DNA of 64,000 bases from Lepas anatifera (taxonomy: Eukaryota > Arthropoda > Thecostraca > Lepadidae), in contig JAOTON010001946.1 of NCBI GenBank assembly GCA_034440635.1, positions 1,146,001 through 1,210,000 on the forward strand. The letters are read 5' to 3'. The translations under genes were made by a program, and so were the position numbers. A model generated the notes under the pieces. The model was not told where the DNA came from and did not search any database. It saw nothing but the letters and a program-made list of their open reading frames with translations. Positions 58,841 to 64,000 of the stretch are shown piece after piece; positions within the stretch are counted from its first letter, which is position 1; every line of letters starts with the position of its first letter.

Positions 58841-61414
58841 GCAGTCCAGTCCATTTGCGACGTCAAGTTGCATAAGAGAAATTAAATCATGACGATAGAA
58901 AATTACAGACCCAGAAAAAAGCAGGTATTCCCAACTTTTACGAATTTAAATCTAACTAAGAACAGACAGAAGGAAACGTCGCAATTTTTCAACAGGCCCA
59001 TGACAGAAGTTTACACAAAAAAGAACGTCACAAATGCTAAGAAAATGCCGCACAATATTCCAAGTATTCCTTTAAGCATCCGAAAACTTCCATGTGTGAT
59101 ATACAGCAGGTACGTAGATCTAAAAGACATTTTCCATCGACAGAAGAATCGAAATATAACTCCGCGGTCACCCTCAGAAGAAATAAACAGCCCGCCTGGG
59201 CATTACGTGAGACCAAAACGACTCCCTACTCTCGCATTAAACATCCCCTGCCCTGACCAACTCGGTTCCGAAAATGTAAGACTCGAAACCAACGGTTGAT
59301 GAATTGGTAAGTCCACAAATCAAAATTGATCGTCCATGAACCTATTGTGGGGAGACTTCTACGAAACCAAGGTTGTAACATAATGTGGGACACTGGGCAG
59401 ACATTTCGATCAAGGATCGCTGGATCAGGTACCATTGAAGGGCGTGTGGTACCTCTGAACTGAAACAGCAACTTTGCCCAGCATGTCGGAAAGCTCCCTG
59501 AATGATTTCCGTTCGGTCCAAAGCTCGCAGTTTGCACAGATGCCCGATTTCCAGAGCGCAATCCTGACCTCTGTGGTCGCGACAAGGGCGCCTGAGTGTC
59601 ACCAGGCTGTTGAACGCGCGGTAGAGAAGAGAGTTACCTTTGAGCGACTGACCTCTGCTCTGGGTACGTCTGCTTTTTGCAGCCAATTACGTGTCTGGGC
59701 AAGCGAAACGTAATGTCAGATCGAGGTTTTTCAACCCGCTCTTAAAGACTTTCATCTCAGTTTCAATGACATAAAAGTATCGCCTTCCGTTCAATGGGTT
59801 ACAAGTCATAAAACCGTAATTTATCACAGGTTCCCATACGAACTGTGGTTTCTCATCTCGCATGTAGAGTGAGTCGCTTCCTGGTGCCCAAACCAATTAA
59901 GGGAGTGTCGTTTTCACTATCAGCCACTTAGATGCATCACTACGGCAGGAAACGTACAGTGCTATTTTTCCAATTACAAAGCCATATTACTGACACGTGG
60001 ACGCGCATATAATTTAAGAAAGTGCCTACAAAATTCGAAGCCCTGAACTCACTTCAATTAAAGTTATAGAGCACAACAATATCCTTTGATTACAATTTAT
60101 GGCACACACCCTCTTCTAGGGGATTGAACTTACTGTCCAGAAATAAAGATTGGGCACTAGGGGCGATTTTCAGTTGAAAGTCCTCCAAATCCAACGCACA
60201 CCTAAAATACGGATAGGAGTTCCAGACCACGGACCGTAACGCCCGTAGTCTTATGAGTTATGACACTGACTTAGCACATTGTGATCACAAATGGACGTGT
60301 AGACCTGCTTAAACTCCGATAACTGTGTCTGAGTGTAATGAGACCCAGCCAGTGACCGTACCATTTTCCATTCGTGTCCAGCGTTTTCAATTCAGTTTGT
60401 TTCGGCTGTGCTATCCCTTTCTGATGTGGCTCGGCCTAAAACACCACTCTAGCTTTGGCGTTGGATATTAAGACACGATTTCTGGCACAATTTGGCATTC
60501 GCCACCGCACGACATCTTCCTACTAGTGTCGAAATATTTCTCCGGGCGGTGGTGGCGGGCCATAAGAAGTGTTCAGTGTCTCCTGACGATGCCATGACTC
60601 AGTGCAGACCCACCGACGGTCACCGCAGCCCGTTTAGGACCCCCAGCCGCGCCGCCGGCCACTGAGCCGTCCTACTATCATGCTATATTCAGACGGCCAA
60701 CCCTGCTAGCCCAACTGCAACCGGCAATAAACTGCATAAGTAAACAAGAGCACCGCCAGAACGTCGGACTCTATTCAGGTCTAAATTGGTTTTCCGCACG
60801 ATTTGGGTGCAGTGAAGAAATTCATCGGTAGCTTCAACAGGCAATGGTAATCGCTCGCTCACATGCTTATTTGAATACTCATTTGAATTTAATGCATATG
60901 CAGTTGTACCTGTATATGTGACTATGTGTTCATAATCTCTTGTAAATATTTATGTATCGTTTTCTCAAATGACTTGGGCTGTAAGTGGGATAATCCTGTT
61001 GCTCACATATACTGAATCAATACAAATACAAATACTTTTCAGCCTCGGCACTTAATTGTGTCCTTATTTTTTGTGTTTACATATTTTGTATGCTTTTGCT
61101 TTTGCGGCCGTTGACAAGAGCCCGCGGGTGTGAGACAGAGAAAGTATTTTTATAGAATCGAAGATTAAGACTACAATGCCGTGGACTTTGCCATAGTTCA
61201 ACGCCGCTCTCAGAAGACGAAACTGGGTGCATCTTAATAAAAAATACCACCAAATAACTTGTGAATTCACACGCAAGCTTTCCCACCAACCGCCCAACCC
61301 AACAAGAAAACTCAAACTCCTAGAAGTAAGCTCTTTTCAGCGGGTCCCACGGCCCTACGTCAAACTGTTTCACGGTCCTGCCTGGCTGCCGCCGTCAGAA
61401 ATCAGTCCCAGCCA
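58841..61414. other. Remaining intronic DNA
   Basis: Several unremarkable frames (for example 58889-59299 plus, 59226-59585 minus) with no recognisable domain. Near 61,010-61,035 AATCAATACAAATACAAATAC looks like the 3' tail of a non-LTR element, but no coding part precedes it. Confidence 0.35.
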
Positions 61415-61420
61415 GCTCAC

Positions 61421-61578
61421 CGGGAAGTTTCTGACGGCCGAGGATACCATGATGAGCAGGAAGGGGCGGCAGTTGTCGGCCGAGTGAGCCGCCGGCTGCA
61501 GCAGGGTGGTGTTGCTGAAGGGTCGGACGTACCGGCTGATGTTCCGGTCCACCTCGGGACCCCAGTCGAACGGAGGTG
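61421..61578 (-). CDS. Beta-1,3-galactosyltransferase-like, stem exon
   Basis: The minus-strand frame contains PPFDWGPEVDRNISRYVRPF, SNTTLLQP and CRPFLLIMVSSAVRNFP and stops at the strong donor CCG|GTGAGC. This is the membrane-proximal stem and first beta strand that precede IRxTW in GT31 enzymes (family pattern PFLLxxVxSAxxNFxxRxAIRxTW). Joining it in phase 0 to ARNAIRETW at 50722 restores the expected order. Two N-glycosylation sequons (NIS, NTT) suit a Golgi lumenal stem. The acceptor is probably TCCACACAG (AG at 61580-61579), giving a 158-bp exon in phase 1; the 5' limit is less sure than the 3' limit. The exon with the cytoplasmic tail and membrane anchor was not identified. Confidence 0.75.
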
Positions 61579-64000
61579 CTGTGTGGAGGGTTTGGGTCAG
61601 CGTGGAACAACGTACCACCAACCGACACAGGGGCGACGGGGTTCTTATACAGTATAACTGACCTCTAATGAAGGCTAAGCAGCAATTATATCCACAAGAG
61701 CGGAGGCGCTGAAGTCACACAGGACGTCAAACCGAGTCTCCTTACAGAGAAGTTAGCTAGCGATACTATGCATCACCTCATAGAAATGAAAGCAGGTGGT
61801 GCAAAGACAATTCAGTAGACAACTTTGTGGTCCTTCAGATAAACTACATAAATTATTCTGCACATCATAGTCTCTCTACAAAGCGGATAAAACAAATAAT
61901 TATTTGCAGACGGGAAGTGTTCCACACCTCGGAACCTCGGGCAGATGTATTCTAGTTTGACACGGGCCAACTGTAGAACGCCTATGGCAGACGCCGGTTT
62001 TCCACAGCTGCCATTTCACGTAAGCGGCATGTAGCTTACCGAGAATTTGATCCCCGAAAAGGCAGGAAACAGCGGGTTTTAAACCACCTAAAGTGAAGTT
62101 GGCTTGAAGTCATTTCGCTACACAGCCAGTAACTACTGAATCTGACTGTCTGGGAATAATGAATTGGTGTCTACTTGCACGAGACATTGAATCGTAAATA
62201 TGTGTGAATGAATATGAAAAAGTGTGAATCTATACAAGTAAGCTCCATTTTACTTCAGTACTGCGATCGCACTTCCATATCATCTATGACGTCTGCCTTT
62301 GACTGCTCCCGCTTTTCTGGAACTACCACTAACTCCGCGGTGACTGGGGTTCATAAAACTATCATACCACACGCTATTTAAAGCTACTATACCTACACAC
62401 CACAGGCCACAAGGGCACCACAGCAGCACAATCGCATGTAACATAACACACAGAACGCAATGGATACTGTCCGCGTTCAACTTCACAACCAAGCGAGCGA
62501 GTAAAGCAAGACATTTCACGCGCGAAACACAAGCAAAAGCACAGAACAATGTTTTAATTAAATCAGCTCGATCAAGTAAGCCTTTGCAGTGAGCAGAGGG
62601 CCGCGGGATCATGCCTACCTAGAGACAGGATTTCCCGCTCAGTCCCTACCCAAGACTAGCTCATTCTTCTCCCCAGCGACACCATATATCCTCGCAAATG
62701 GAGCGTCGGAAAACCCATACAAAACGCATTGTTTCTCTAATATCCAGTGACAGATACAAAGGGGCTACCGAGCTTAAGCGCCCCCCCCGAAATTTCAGAG
62801 TGTCTATAGTAACTGCCTAACTGAAGGCTGTTCAAGATAATCGCGAGAGAGACTCGAGCCCCCCCTAAATAAAGTCCTGAATTCGCCGCTGGCAATGTCG
62901 ATACGATAAAGAGGCGACACCAAGGAAGAGGCGAAGCTGGGAAACAACTTAAGTCATTAGTTTCGTTTTTACACCATCCCAGAGGAATTGAAACTGTCGA
63001 GGTGACAAGAGTTGGTCCAATCAGGGTGGCGCCAGCATTAAGTCACTTTGTCATGGATTCCAAAGGCTACGTGACTTCCTGGGGAGCATGGAATCGCGAG
63101 GAGCAAATTCAATCTTGTTAGGCTTATTTCTTGGCGAACGCTGTAATCCGGACAATAAAAATACCAAACAGGGTTATTCTGATAAGTTCTATCGCATAGC
63201 TTCTTCCGTTTGGCTATCATGATAAATGTGCCGCATTGCCTGTTCTCAGCTTGTTGCTGCTTGCTTTCAGGCAATACTTATCAGATAGTACAACCCGGAT
63301 CAATAAGTAAACACCTGCAATCCGAATAACAATGATTATTGCATGAGACAACACCAGGATTATACAGTTACGTTATTTCGAAGAACATGCGATACTGACC
63401 CGACAGACGTTGATACGAAAATCGTATTTGATGTAGGCATACCGGGTGCACCAACACAATTGTAATGATTAAGATTTCATTGTAATTGTAATGTGATGAT
63501 TGTTACAACCATGTGATTCGGTGCCCCTAGTAGATTGTGTCGTTAAGACATGACGCCCTGTCTCAAAGGGGGCTCCCGACCTCCCCAGATAGAAAATCCC
63601 AGATTCCTTCCTATTTCAGTGTTAAGTTGGCACTTACTTCCGTCTCGTGGTCTGATTAGCGTCATGGGTAGCTTGCCTTGTGGGACAATATTGCACCCCC
63701 TCCTTTCATTACTATGCGGTGACGCATAGTATCGCAAACTAGCTTCTCTGTAGGAATGTACATACATTTGTACAGTCCTCGCGGGAGGTAATGGTGGATC
63801 TCTGGGAGCCAGACATTTGCGTCGCTCTTGCAGGACTAGATCTGCACGGCACACTTGTGAGGCACCTTCGATCTACGTGACTCCCAGACACTTGGCAGGT
63901 AGCAACCCTTTATTTTGTGTGGCGCATATTTTACCGTTTAAGAGCGATGCTCAGTTTTAGCTGTGGCATCGAGACCCACTTCTCCACTCCCCGAGAACTG
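61579..64000. other. 5' side of the galactosyltransferase gene, no further exon identified
   Basis: The signal-anchor exon should lie here or beyond the window. A minus-strand frame at 62280-62612 includes a hydrophobic MLHAIVLLWCPCGLWC stretch but has no clear donor. At 62,780-62,895 a degenerate hAT-like terminus (CCCCCCTAAATAAAGTCC then GAATTCGCCGCTGG) is present. The rest is unassigned. Confidence 0.35.

Noticed and set aside
59226..59585. 119-residue minus-strand frame and the overlapping frame at 59342-59686
   Set aside because: No domain recognised, several frames overlap equally, and no splice context fits the galactosyltransferase gene around it.
62280..62612. Hydrophobic frame (MLHAIVLLWCPCGLWC) as the missing anchor exon of the galactosyltransferase
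   Set aside because: Position and hydrophobicity fit, but no convincing donor in the required phase follows it, and the flanking residues show no family resemblance.

Overview
This is a eukaryotic, metazoan window rather than a prokaryotic one. Its genes are split by GT/AG introns, most of the DNA is repetitive, and there are long (CA)n and (TA)n microsatellites, a CR1/L2-type LINE, a Tc1/mariner-type transposon and many short non-autonomous DNA transposons. The two recognisable host genes look invertebrate. The MOB3 N-terminus and the transposon load fit an arthropod (possibly a crustacean), but I cannot name the species from the sequence alone.

Host genes. At the left edge, on the minus strand, are the first two coding exons of a MOB3-type Mob kinase activator gene (868-824 and 247-97); the rest lies outside the window. 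From about 61.6 to 49.9 kb, also on the minus strand, is a beta-1,3-galactosyltransferase (GT31) gene. It has an upstream stem exon (61578-61421) and a terminal catalytic exon (50722-49941) separated by a 10.7-kb intron. The catalytic exon carries one apparent frameshift near 50,135. A weak pair of candidate exons of unknown identity lies at 47.2-47.6 kb on the same strand.

Mobile DNA. (1) A degenerate CR1/L2-like LINE (about 11.0-7.64 kb, minus) retains a full-length reverse transcriptase frame and a broken endonuclease. (2) A 2.4-kb Tc1/mariner-like element (12038-14450) has about 36-bp inverted repeats and a dead DDE transposase; it sits inside an older repeat that has a second, inverted copy at about 22 kb. 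(3) At least four related families of piggyBac-like non-autonomous elements are flanked by TTAA and together cover roughly 15 kb. All share one layout: a TIR plus a 20-bp G5...C5 palindrome at one end, and a doubled TIR plus the same palindrome at the other. Three of the families are packed with AGGTCA/TGACCT half-sites. They nest in each other at TTAA sites, most clearly at 15315-18023. (4) There are hAT-like MITEs with 8-bp target duplications (1950-2234, 19642-19946), a TA-flanked MITE (28606-31512) carrying nested insertions, and a SINE-like tRNA-derived repeat near 55.5 kb.

Tandem DNA. A degenerate ~20-24-bp minisatellite (consensus core CAGCTCAGGGGGCACC) occupies 23.1-26.7 kb. The same family, reverse-complemented, occupies 40.75-43.4 kb. 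A (CA)n tract of more than 1 kb lies at 57.77-58.84 kb, inside the galactosyltransferase intron.

I see no CRISPR array, operon, rRNA or canonical tRNA gene. The most interesting material is the TTAA-element superfamily: its conserved end architecture, nested insertions and nuclear-receptor-like half-site arrays.
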